A stretch of DNA of 64,000 nucleotides from Fodinibacter sp963811825 (GTDB taxonomy: Bacteria > Actinomycetota > Actinomycetes > Actinomycetales > Dermatophilaceae): the NCBI GenBank assembly GCA_963811825.1, contig CAWESS010000037.1, positions 67,605 through 131,604 of the forward strand, read 5' to 3'. Shown piece after piece: positions 9,221 to 18,509 of the stretch. The notes below the pieces were generated by a model that was given only the letters and a program-made list of their open reading frames with translations, was not told the DNA's origin and ran no database searches. The first letter of the stretch is position 1. Each line of letters starts with the position of its first letter. The position numbers were made by a program, and so were the translations under genes.

Positions 9221-11280
9221 TCAGTGGCGCACGACGAGCCCGTCGATGGTCACCGTTCCCGTTGACAGGGTCGTCAGCTTCAGTGATCCCGTGAGGGTGC
9301 TGGCGGATGCAGGAACCCAGAGCACCTGCTGGTTGGTGACGCTGGGCGATCGCAGGGAGATGGTGCCCAGCTTGGCCTTGCCGATCGTGACGGCGACCTC
9401 ACCGCACGTCGGGCACGTCGTCGCGACGATGCCGATCTGCACACCGGAGACTCCGGCGAGGCTGAGTGAGGCCTTGCGCTTCTCGGTGCTGGTCCAGGTG
9501 CCGTACAGGTGCTCCGGCGATGTCCCGAGAGTCCACCCACCACCGCGAGCGAGAGACCGGTCATCCGCCGGCGCCACGGTGCAGTGCTCACCCGACCACC
9601 CGCCGACGTTTCCGGCGACGTCGGTCGCCCGCGCGGAGAAGCAGTACTGGTGGCCTCGGTCAGCGGCCACGGTCGTGCTCGTCAGGGTGGTGCCCTGAAG
9701 GGCTGGTGGCATGACGTGGGCTCCGAGAGCGGAACTCGCGGAGGCGCTTCGATACCGCACGTCGTACCCCTTGACCCCGCTGCCGCCCAGGTCCGTGGCT
9801 GACCAGGACAGCGCGATGCTCTCACCCATCGTGACCGGCGCCGGTGGAGCCACCGTGGCCGTGGGTGCCGTGGTGTCGGTCGGAGTCGGGGTGACGGTCG
9901 GGGTGGGTGTCGGGGTGACGGTGGGGGTGGGAGTCGGGGTGAGGGTGGGTGTCGGGGTGACGGTCGGGGTGACGGTGGGGGTCGGGGTCGGCGTGGTTCC
10001 TCCCGTGCCGGCGTACCCGACCGGGAGCCACTCCGTCAGCGCCCAGGGGAAGTCGTTCACCGTGAGGTTGCCCCCGAGGGCGTTGCTCGCTGCACCTCCG
10101 GCCGCCCAGGGGTTGGGCGCTGCGTCACCCATTCCGAACGGAGACTCGAGGTTGAACGCCATGGTCCAGAAGTTCTGGTCCGAGACGATGCCTCCGTGGG
10201 TCTGCACGGCCTTGGCGATCATCGCCGACAAGGGGCTCAGGTTCAGCGTGTCGATGTCCAGGTTCGCCGGGAAGGTGAACACCTGACCTTCGGCCGGAGC
10301 GTCGGCATCGGCCAGCTTGCCGTCCGACGCCTTCGCGGGGAAGGAGATGAGGCCTGCCTTTGCCGAGGGGAATGTCGCCGAGACCATGTGGTTGATCTCG
10401 CCGCGGGTGACCTCCTCCGCGCCGATCTGGGTCAGCTCGTTGGCAATGCCGACCACCGAGCTGCTGCCCTGGACGTACCCGAGCCAGTAGTTGTCGGCGG
10501 TCACGTTCGACCCGTTGGTGTAGAGGTAGGAGGCGTTGGCGTACGTCAGCTCAGTGGCGCTGAGGCGCGTCACCCCGAAGTAACCCCGGAGGATGCCGGT
10601 GCCCCTGTCGAAGATCGCCAGCGCGTGGTCGCCACCGGCCGACGGCTTGGCCCACGAGGGGAGGGGAACCTGCCCTGAGGTGATGGACATCAGCTTGGGG
10701 AAGGTCGTCACACGCGCGTCCGTGGTGGAGAAGGTGGCCAGCTCCTGGTGGGGGTTTGCCGAGTCGACGGTGTAGATGGGGATGTTGTCGTTGCCGCCGA
10801 CTCCGGCACCGACGTTGATCGAGGTGCGCAGCCACGAGGAGAACGTCGCGGGCAGGTAGCGAGCGGGCAGGTCCTTGACGAGGGTGGCGATGGCGGCGGA
10901 GTTCGCGGCCCGTGGAGCGGTCCCCACCTCTCGGGTGGCCATCGAGCCCTCCGCCAGGTAGGCGTCCGGGTCCAGTGGCGATGACTCCTGGACCGCCTTG
11001 AGCTGTCAGCGGTCCGGGTCGCGATGATCGGGGCCAGCCGAGGGATCGTGGAGGTGTCCGGGGTGGTGTAGCACAGCGGGCCGGCGGCGATGTCGCCTCC
11101 GGTCGGGCGGTAGGCGAAGCCGGCGTAGACGCAGCCCGTGGAAGGGTTCAGTCCGGTGGCCGTGTTGGACGACCCCCCGGCGGGGGAGATGACGGTTGCT
11201 TGTGAGACTGCGGTTGCACTGATGAGAGCGAGTGTCGCGCTGAGGCAAGCAGCAACGCGAACGGTTGTGGCGCGTGTCAT
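9221..11280 (-). CDS. Large secreted protein with TP-rich linker and FnIII-like domain, one frameshift
   Basis: ATG 11280 is preceded by AAAGG at 8 bases. The N-terminus is a signal peptide (MTRATTVRVAACLSATLAL... SQAT). About 350 residues of unrecognised, probably globular, extracellular sequence follow (YAGFAYRPTGGD, NDNIPIYTVDSANPHQEL, DRGTGILRGYFGVTRLS). Next come a 40-residue Thr/Pro/Val linker (bases 9881-9995), an FnIII-like domain (GYDVRYRSASAS, YCFSARATDVAGNVGGWS) and a C-terminal beta domain with a CPTC pair. Near 11000 one base appears to be missing (TADS / LKAVQESSPLDPDAY); with it restored the protein has 686 residues. Linker architecture is typical of secreted hydrolases or binding proteins, but I see no catalytic motif. 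Confidence 0.75.
9881..9995. repeat. Low-complexity repeat encoding a TP/TV linker
   Basis: Degenerate GGGGTGACGGTCGG-type units encode, on the minus strand, alternating Thr-Pro and Thr-Val. Such tracts change length easily. They lie inside the coding frame of the secreted protein. Confidence 0.85.
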
Positions 11281-11746
11281 GGACGTCACCTTTCGGGTGA
11301 TGGGTCAGACCTTGCTCGTGGTTCGACGCGTGCCTTCGACGGGGCGTCACGCGTCGAGATGGACCGCGCGGCGGGCGCGTCGAATCGCTCACCGCGGGTC
11401 TCTCGTGACGATCTGGGCCGCCCGGTCCGGCGGGCGACGACATCGGCCTGGCAAACTTGGCTGGCTTGTAGTTGGCCGATCAACTACAAGACGATGAGGC
11501 GGTCCGGCTCATTACGAGGATGCCCACCTGACGCAGCTCAGCGGCGATCAAAAAAGAAAACTCGCCCAGGCGCGTAATACGTGGGGCGCGACGTCGTCAT
11601 TTCACTGTGCGAGTCGTTGTCGCGAGTGCCACCACGCGGGTTTGCAGGTCGTGGGGATCCAGGGGATCCCGCGGCCTGGGCCATTGGCGTGGCCGCCATC
11701 GGACCGCAGTTGCGGGCTTGGCACCGACGCGGGCGGGTGGTGCCCC
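11281..11746. other. Divergent intergenic region with a long A/T-rich block
   Basis: This 466-bp region separates the minus-strand secreted protein from the plus-strand GGDEF-EAL gene. It holds the hairpin at 11465-11490 and an unusually A-rich run near 11550-11560. TAATAC at 11575-11580 could be a -10 for the plus-strand gene. No credible open frame is seen. Confidence 0.6.
11465..11490. promoter_or_regulatory. 10-bp inverted repeat, possible operator
   Basis: CTTGTAGTTG and CAACTACAAG form a perfect inverted repeat with a 6-base spacer. It is A/T-richer than its surroundings and sits between two divergent genes about 185 bases from one start and 257 from the other. That suits a dimeric regulator site better than a terminator, as no gene ends nearby. 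Confidence 0.5.
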
Positions 11747-14065
11747 GTGAGCGGATCAACGCTGCCCCCGCCGCGCCCGCGGGACCAACGCTTCCGCCGG
11801 CGGGTCGACGCCGCGATGCGCCTGGCGTCGGGGGCCAACCTCGCCTATGCGCTGAGCGTGATGATCCTGTTCGTGTACGTCGCGCGACCGCAGTTCACGA
11901 CATTTGGCCGGGTCTGGATGGCCCTGGCCATCCCCTTCGCGGCCCTGTCGGTGACAGCTCTCTGGGTCGGAAGACGTCGAAGCCCTGTCGTCAGGCAGTG
12001 GTACCTGCGGATATTGGCCTCTGCCTGGACCTTCCAGGCCGCGGTCAACCTGCTCCTGGTGATCTATCTGCTTCCACGGGTGGACTCGGGGCGACAGATG
12101 GTCCTGGTGGCAACCTTCGCCGGCACCCTCGGCACCGGGGCCATCGTCATGTCGACCCTGCGCTCCTGGGGAATCCTGTGGGTTGTCGTCCACGTGGTGT
12201 TCATCGCCCCTGCCTTCTTGGCCATGGGGGAACCCGCCTACGAGGTGCTGACCCTCCTCCTGCTCGTGTACGCAGGGACGCTCATCGTCGCCGTCATCTA
12301 CCTGGCAGACTCCTTCAAGCGCCGCGCCCTTGCGGAAGAGGTTGCTTTGCGATCGCAGCAGGTTGTCGAGCTGCTCTTGGGCGACTTCGAGGACGGCTCG
12401 CGTGACTGGCTGTGGGAGATCGGCACGGACGGCATCTTCACGCGCGCGTCGGAGCGGCTGGCCGAGGTCTCGGGGAACTCGGCGCGGGAGTTGCTCAGGA
12501 CCAGTCTGACGGACCTGTTGGGCAGCCTGACGAAGGGGTCAGAACCGGGAGGTGTTGCCCTGGGTGAGCTGACGGCGGCGATGACTCGCGGGCAGGGCAT
12601 CCGAGACCTCGTCATCCCGGTGCACGTCGAGGGCGCCGAACGCTGGTGGTCCCTGTCGGCGAAGCCGATACTCTCGGCGGAGGGAGCCGTCCTCGGGTGG
12701 CGTGGTGTGGGGGCCGACGTCACGGACGCCCATGTCCGCGAGCAGGAGATGGTGCAGCTCGCCCAGACCGACCCCTTGACGGGGTTGGCGAATCGTCGGA
12801 TGTTCCAGGTCCACCTTCACGCGCTGCTGCACGACGCGCCGTCGGGGCAGGCGTGCGTGTTGGCGATCTTCGACCTCGACAACTTCAAGTCGGTCAACGA
12901 CACGCTGGGCCATGCCGTCGGCGACGAACTCCTCGTCCAGGTGGCCGCACGGCTCGGGTCACAGGACCGCTCGGACTTCGTGGCGCGCCTGGGCGGGGAT
13001 GAGTTCGCGGTCATCGTTCATCGTGAGGTGCTCCCGGAGTTTCCCGAGACCCTGTTCGTCCCCTACCAGGACGCCTTCACCGAACGGTTCATCGTGCGAG
13101 GCAACCGCATCCAGATCACCGCCAGTGTCGGGCTGGCTCGCAGCGCGCCCCCCGCGGTCAGCGCCGAGGAGCTGGTGCGGATGGCTGACCTCGCGCTGTA
13201 CGACGCGAAGGGGATCGGCGCCGGAAGGATGAGCGTGTTCACGCCCGCGATGAGCATTCGTGCCCACCATCGCGCGTCGTTGCTCGCCGATCTCGATCGG
13301 GCGATCGACGAGGACCAGTTCGTCTTCTACTACCAGCCTCAGCACGACGTGGCGACGGGAAAGGTGGTGGGTACCGAAGCGCTCCTGCGCTGGCAGCACC
13401 CGAGGCGCGGACTGCTGCCGCCCTCTGCCTTCCTCGATGCGGCCGAGGAGTCCGGACTCATCGTGCCCATCGGGGCGTTGATGCTGCGCCACGCGTGCCG
13501 TCGGCTGAGGACCCTCGGCGGCACCATCAGGCTTTCGGTCAACGTGTCGCTGGTCGAGATCGCCGACCCGGACTTCCTGGATCGTGTCGAGCAGGTGGTC
13601 ACGGAGTTCGGTGTCGATCCGAGCCGGCTCGAGTTCGAGGTCACCGAGTCCGTGGCGGCGACGAACCGGTCCGACTCAGTGCTTCGTGAACTTCGTCAGC
13701 TGGGCGTGAGGGTCGCCGTGGACCACTTCGGAACCGGCTACTCCTCGCTGGCCCGCCTCAAGGCCATGCCCGTCGACCTGCTGAAGGTCGACGGCGCCTT
13801 TGCGACCGCACTCGGTGCGGCAGATCCGCGGTCACGGGACGCTGCACTGGTTGTCATGAAGTCGGTCGTCGACATCGCGCGCGTCCTCGGCGTGCAGACA
13901 CTGGCCGAGGGGATCGAGCGGCCCGAACAGCTGGCGCAGGTCCGGGAACTGGGATTCGACCTCGTCCAGGGATTCTTCGTCGCGACCCCGGTGCCGGAGC
14001 TCAAGCGACACCTTTCGGTCGTGGAGCCACCACACGACGGGCAGCAATCAGGCGGGAGTCCGTAA
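11747..14065 (+). CDS. Membrane PAS-GGDEF-EAL protein (c-di-GMP turnover)
   Basis: The 772-residue product has five or six N-terminal membrane helices (about residues 30-200), a PAS-like domain (about 215-330), a GGDEF domain and an EAL domain. The cyclase active site RLGGDEF (about 413) is intact. In the EAL domain TEALLRW, SVNVS, EVTES, LKVDGAF and AEGIE are present. The usual DDFGTG metal loop reads DHFGTG (H at residue 660, base 13724), which may weaken phosphodiesterase activity. The start is GTG 11747, with GGGTGG six bases upstream; ATG 11817 is the alternative. The protein probably links an extracellular or membrane signal to c-di-GMP. Confidence 0.92.
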   Translation: MSGSTLPPPRPRDQRFRRRVDAAMRLASGANLAYALSVMILFVYVARPQFTTFGRVWMALAIPFAALSVTALWVGRRRSPVVRQWYLRILASAWTFQAAVNLLLVIYLLPRVDSGRQMVLVATFAGTLGTGAIVMSTLRSWGILWVVVHVVFIAPAFLAMGEPAYEVLTLLLLVYAGTLIVAVIYLADSFKRRALAEEVALRSQQVVELLLGDFEDGSRDWLWEIGTDGIFTRASERLAEVSGNSARELLRTSLTDLLGSLTKGSEPGGVALGELTAAMTRGQGIRDLVIPVHVEGAERWWSLSAKPILSAEGAVLGWRGVGADVTDAHVREQEMVQLAQTDPLTGLANRRMFQVHLHALLHDAPSGQACVLAIFDLDNFKSVNDTLGHAVGDELLVQVAARLGSQDRSDFVARLGGDEFAVIVHREVLPEFPETLFVPYQDAFTERFIVRGNRIQITASVGLARSAPPAVSAEELVRMADLALYDAKGIGAGRMSVFTPAMSIRAHHRASLLADLDRAIDEDQFVFYYQPQHDVATGKVVGTEALLRWQHPRRGLLPPSAFLDAAEESGLIVPIGALMLRHACRRLRTLGGTIRLSVNVSLVEIADPDFLDRVEQVVTEFGVDPSRLEFEVTESVAATNRSDSVLRELRQLGVRVAVDHFGTGYSSLARLKAMPVDLLKVDGAFATALGAADPRSRDAALVVMKSVVDIARVLGVQTLAEGIERPEQLAQVRELGFDLVQGFFVATPVPELKRHLSVVEPPHDGQQSGGSP

Positions 14066-14374
14066 GGGCGAGAGCCACGTTGGCGTCTTGACAGGTGAAG
14101 ACGCATCACGCAGCGCGTTGGCGGCAGTCAGCCAGGGCTCACTCGGCGGGGATGCCAGAACCAGAACCATGACCACGGCTTCATGCCGCGAAGGGCTCCA
14201 CGTCGAGGGGAGGGGTGAGCACAGTGCCAGCGTCCGTCAGGTGCGCGGGGACGTCCTTCCCGCACCCGGAGCCCCGTGCGGGCACGGTGCTCGTCGTCGC
14301 CGGGCCTGGGGGAGTACGCTCAGGAACGGATTTCCGGCGCTGGAGCACGACAAGACAATCCACGGGGGGGTGCC
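14066..14374. other. Intergenic region before the sigma factor
   Basis: These 309 bases separate the GGDEF-EAL gene from the sigma factor. No open frame with family resemblance, hairpin terminator or repeat is seen. The G-run at 14363-14370 is part of the ribosome site of the next gene. Confidence 0.4.
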
Positions 14375-15019
14375 ATGCCTGATGTGCAGGGCAGTGGCCT
14401 TCCCGCCCCCCGTCCGGACTGGACCCCACGCGTCTGGGAGATCGACGACGACGGAGACACGCCTGCCAGCGATGCGGAACTGTTGCTGGCGGTTCGTCAA
14501 GGCGACATGGTGGCATGCGCCCGCCTCTATGTCCGGCACCACGACGCAGCCCTTCGCGCAGCACGGGCCATCGGCGGGCCGGGGATCGCTGAGGACCTGG
14601 TGGCGGAGGCCTTCACCAAGGTCCTGAGCGCGTTGCTGAAGGGAATGGGCCCTGATCGAGCGCTGCGCCCGTACCTGTTCGCCACGATCCGCACGGTCTA
14701 CGTGGACACCGTGCGAAAGAGCTCACACGAGCTGCCGACGGCGGAGTTCGAGCACTACGACGATGGCCGGCCGGACGACAGTGAGTCCGTGCTGGAGCGC
14801 TCGATGTTGGCTGAGCTGATGGGACAGCTGCCCCCGAGGTGGAGCGAGATCCTCTGGCGGACGGTCGTTCTGGGCGAGCCGTTGGCCGTGGTCGCCGCCA
14901 AGATGGGGTTGAACCCCAATGCTGCCGCCGCCCTGAACTTTCGCGCTCGGGCCGGGCTGCGGCGCGCGTACGAGGAGCAGTTGGCCAGTGACGGCGCTGT
15001 TGAGGCCAGCGGCGCCTGA
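14375..15019 (+). CDS. ECF-type RNA polymerase sigma factor
   Basis: The product has 214 residues. Region 2 is visible as SDAELLLAVRQGDMVACARLYVRHH and EDLVAEAFTKVLSALLKG, with RPYLFATIRTVYVDTVRK corresponding to the end of region 2. Region 4 (LAELMGQLPPRWSEILWRTVVL, GEPLAVVAAKMGL, ALNFRARAGLRRAYEEQ) has the usual helix-turn-helix. The ATG at 14375 follows a GGGGGG ribosome site. There is no anti-sigma gene beside it: the next gene is dxs, with its own strong ribosome site. Control may lie elsewhere or in the variable N-terminus. Confidence 0.88.
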   Translation: MPDVQGSGLPAPRPDWTPRVWEIDDDGDTPASDAELLLAVRQGDMVACARLYVRHHDAALRAARAIGGPGIAEDLVAEAFTKVLSALLKGMGPDRALRPYLFATIRTVYVDTVRKSSHELPTAEFEHYDDGRPDDSESVLERSMLAELMGQLPPRWSEILWRTVVLGEPLAVVAAKMGLNPNAAAALNFRARAGLRRAYEEQLASDGAVEASGA

Positions 15020-15143
15020 GCAGGCCGAGTTCGGCCTTGGGAGGCTGTCTCGGCTTACACGTCCGACCCACCCACCACCCCTCCGGCGGATGCCGCCTAG
15101 ACTTGCCGGGTTCGTGTGCGCATAGACCAGGAGGTGGGCATCG

Positions 15144-17014
15144 GTGAGTCTGCTCGAGCGCATCGAGGGCCCCGACGACCTCAAGGCCCTGAGTGCCGAC
15201 CAGCTGCCGGCCCTCGCCGAGGAGATCCGACGCTTCCTCGTCGAGGAGGTCTCGCGCACCGGTGGGCACCTCGGTCCCAACCTCGGCGTCGTCGAGCTGA
15301 CGATCGCGATCCACCGGGTCTTCGACTCGCCGAGCGACACCGTCGTCTTCGACACCGGCCACCAGTCCTACGTCCACAAGCTGCTCACCGGACGTCACGA
15401 CTTCACCGGCCTGCGCACCCAGGGAGGCCTGTCCGGCTACCCGAGCCGCGCGGAGTCCGAGCACGACGTCGTCGAGAACTCCCACGCCTCGGCCTCGCTG
15501 TCCTGGGCCCACGGCATCGCCGCCGGCCGCGTGGTTCGCGGCGAGGGCAACCGGCACACCCTCGCCGTCATCGGAGACGGCGCCCTGACCGGCGGCATGG
15601 CCTGGGAGGCGCTGAACAACATCGCGGCCGAGCCCGACCTGCCGCTCGTCATCGTCGTCAACGACAACGAGCGCTCCTACGCACCGACCAGGGGCGGCCT
15701 GGCCGACCACCTCGCGACGCTGCGCACGACCCGCGGCTACGAGCGCTTCCTCGACTGGGGCAAGCACACCCTGTCGCGCACCCCGGTCGTCGGCGGCGCG
15801 ATGTACGAGACGCTGCACGGGATGAAGAAGGGCATCAAGGACATCGTCGCGCCCCAGGGCCTCTTCGAGGACCTCGGCCTGAAGTACATCGGCCCCGTCG
15901 ACGGGCACGACGAGCAGGCCCTCGAGGCGCGCGCTGCGCAAGGCCCGGGCCTTCGGTGGGCCGGTGCTCGTGCACGTGCTCACGCAGAAGGGCCGCGGCT
16001 ACGACCCCGCGATCACCGACGAGGCCGACCAGTTCCACGCCGTCGGCGTCATCAACCCCGAGACCGGCCTGCCGCTCGAGATCGCCGGCCGCAGCTGGAC
16101 CGACGAGTTCAGCGACGAGATGGTGCGCCTCGGCGCCGAGCGTGAGGACGTCGTCGCGATCACCGCGGCGATGATGATCCCGGTCGGCCTCAAGGAGTTC
16201 AGCGACGCCTACCCCGAGCGCACCTTCGACGTCGGCATCGCCGAGCAGCACGCCATGACGATGGCGGCCGGGCTGGCGTTCGCCGGCCTGCACCCGGTCG
16301 TCGCCGTCTACGCGACGTTCCTCAACCGCGCCTTCGACCAGCTGCTCATGGACTGTGCGATGCACCGGGCCGGCGTCACCGTCGTGCTCGACCGCTCGGG
16401 CATCACCGGCCCCGACGGCGCCTCGCACCACGGCATGTGGGACATGACGATCAGCGGGGTCGTGCCGGGGCTGCACCTCGCGGCGCCGCGCGACGGCCAG
16501 CAGGTCGCCCGCGCGCGTGCGCGCCGCCGTCGACATCTCCGACGCGCCGTCGGTCGTGCGCTTCCCCAAGGGCTCGGTGGCCGCGCCGATCGAGGCGGTT
16601 CGCACCGTCGGCACCGTCGACGTCCTCGCGGAGCCCGACCAGGGCGACGTGGACCTGCTCCTCGTGGGCGTCGGCTCCATGGCCGCCACCGCTCTGGCCG
16701 CCGCCGAGAAGCTCACCGCCGAGGGCGCGCGCGTGCGGGTCGTCGACCCGGTGTGGGCGCTGCCCGTCAGCGCCGACCTCGTCGGCCTGGCCGGCGCCGC
16801 CGGTCGGGTCGCCGTCATCGAGGACAACGTCGTCGTCGGCGGCATCGGCTCCCAGGTCGAGCTCGTGCTGCGCGAGGCCGGGTCTCCACACCCGCTCGAC
16901 CAGTTCGGCATCCCGAGCGAGTTCCTCGACCACGGCTCGCGCGGCCAGGTGCTCGACCGCGTCGGTCTCACGCCGGATGCCGTCGCCAGCCGCCTGCGCG
17001 ACCGCCTCGCCTGA
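15144..17014 (+). CDS. dxs: 1-deoxy-D-xylulose-5-phosphate synthase, two frameshifts
   Basis: Dxs joins pyruvate and glyceraldehyde 3-phosphate with thiamine diphosphate, the first step of the MEP isoprenoid pathway. GTG 15144 has AGGAGGTG upstream. Signatures include DTGHQSYVHKLLTGR, the thiamine-binding GDGALTGGMAWEALNN, VNDNERSYAPTRGGL, and FDVGIAEQHAMTMAAGLA with the catalytic glutamate. Two single-base insertions fall in GC-alternating runs near 15940 (ALRKARAFGGPVLVHVL resumes in another frame) and near 16510 (VRAAVDISDAPSVVRFPKG). Correcting both gives 622 residues, the normal size. Because dxs is normally essential here, the frameshifts are probably sequence errors. Confidence 0.92.
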
Positions 17015-17085
17015 GCGCGCGGCGAGCCACGGCATCCGGGCGGTTCGATGGGGAACAGGGGGGTGACCCGCACGGTTGCGGGTGC

Positions 17086-17872
17086 ATGACCTTCACCGCT
17101 GCCGCTGGAATCACCGCCCTCCGCTCCACCCATGACGAGCTCGTGCCGCTGGTGCGCACCTGTCCGACGAGCAGCTGCTCGCTCCTTCGGGTGCCACCGA
17201 ATGGACTGTCGCACAGGTGCTTTCCCACCTCGGGAGTGGCGCCGAGATCTCCTTGGCGACCTTGCGCGGGGCCTTGGACGGGGCCGGCGCCCTTCCCGAG
17301 GGGTTCAACCAGAGGGTGTGGGACCGCTGGAACGCGATGTCCCCGCGTGAGCAGGCTGACGGCTTCCTGTCCGCCGACACCGCCCTCGTCGGCGCGATCG
17401 AGGCGTTGACGGCCGAGCAGCGCGAGTCCCTGCACCTCGATCTCGGGTTCCTGCCCGCTCCGGTGCCCGTCGCCACGTACGTCGGGATGCGCCTCGGCGA
17501 GGCCGCCGCCCACTCGTGGGACGTGCGCGTCGCGTTCGACGAGGATGCGGCCATCGAGGACCCGACCGCCCGGCTCCTCGTGGACCAGCTGGCGGGCCAG
17601 CTCGGCTTCCTGCTCGGCTTCACCACCCAGGCGGATGCGGTCTCGCAGCCGGCAGTGGTCGACCTCGTCGGGCTCGACCACGACCTGTCGATCGCGAGAC
17701 GGTGACGCTCGTGCCCAATGGCGGCGCGACGACCGCGACGTTCGAGGGCGGTGCGGATGCCGTGGCTCGCCTGATGTCCGGTCGCCTCACCACCGCGCAC
17801 ACCCCCGCTACCGTCACGGTGTCGGGGAACCTCTCGCTCGAGGACCTGCGCCGCGTCTTCCCCGGGTACTGA
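17086..17872 (+). CDS. Maleylpyruvate isomerase family (TIGR03083, mycothiol-type) protein, two frameshifts
   Basis: The DinB/MDMPI fold family includes mycothiol-dependent enzymes of actinobacteria. The ATG at 17086 begins MTFTAAAGITALRSTHDELV. Family features are GATEWTVAQVLSHLGSGAEI (metal/thiol-binding His after the W-x-V pattern), GEAAAHSWDVRVAFDEDA with the second conserved His, and a C-terminal MDMPI-like domain (ADAVARLMSGRLTT, LSLEDLRRVFPGY). One base is missing near 17160 and another near 17697; restoring both gives exactly 262 residues. The substrate is not predictable. Confidence 0.82.
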
Positions 17873-17920
17873 GCCGCTGCTCCTCGTGAGCCAGTCGGAA
17901 CGCTGCGGCACGATGGCGTC

Positions 17921-18323
17921 ATGAGCGAAGAAGCGGGCACAGTGGGCAAGCTCGAGATCGACGCCCTCGCGGCGTGGGCTCGGGCCCGTCTCGCGGGCGA
18001 GCGCGCCGTGCTTGCTGGCGCGGGTGGCCGAGATGGAGAGCGACATGGGTCTGCTCGTCGCGGCATCCGTCGACTCCAACGCCGACGACGAGCACGACCC
18101 CGAGGGTCAGACCATCGCCTACGAACGCTCCCAGCTCGGGGCGCTCACCGAGCAGGTGCGTCAGCACCTTGCCGAGGTCGAGGCCGCGGTCGCCCGCGTG
18201 GCGGCCGGCACCTACGGGGTGTGCGAGATCTGTGGTGAACCGATCGACCCCGACCGGCTCGATGCCAGGCCGACCGCGCGGACGTGCATCGCGCATGCAC
18301 CGGTCGTCCGCCGGGGGTCGTAG
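17921..18323 (+). CDS. DksA/TraR-type zinc-finger protein, one frameshift
   Basis: DksA/TraR proteins bind the RNA polymerase secondary channel. The ATG at 17921 starts MSEEAGTVGKLEID. A coiled-coil segment (VAEMESDMGLLVAASVDSNADDEHD to VRQHLAEVEAAVARVAAG, given here in pieces) precedes the finger YGVCEICGEPI ... ARTCIAHAP. The last ligand is His (C-x2-H) where classic DksA has Cys. One extra base near 18011 breaks the frame; the corrected length is 133 residues. The DNA-binding or polymerase target in this organism is unknown. Confidence 0.82.
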
Positions 18324-18509
18324 CGAAAACCCCGGCCCGGAAGGCTCCATTGGCGTCGTACCGGTAGACCCGAAGCAGGGTACGGAGGCCTTGTCGGTGG
18401 TCGAACGTACGATGTTCACATCACCTCGGGGAGGTGCGGGCGGCGTCACGGCGGGGTGGACCGCGCTGGGGGAGAACGTGATTGGGGGCGTGGCGTGGTG
18501 GGTGACGAG

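Noticed and set aside
9881..9995. A regulatory or CRISPR-type repeat tract
   Set aside because: It lies in frame inside the secreted protein and encodes its Thr-Pro linker.
18401..18418. A second LexA box (TCGAACGTACGATGTTCA) before the HNH gene
   Set aside because: The half-sites are 7 bases apart and the right half does not match GTTCGA; it fails the N4 spacing of the known box.
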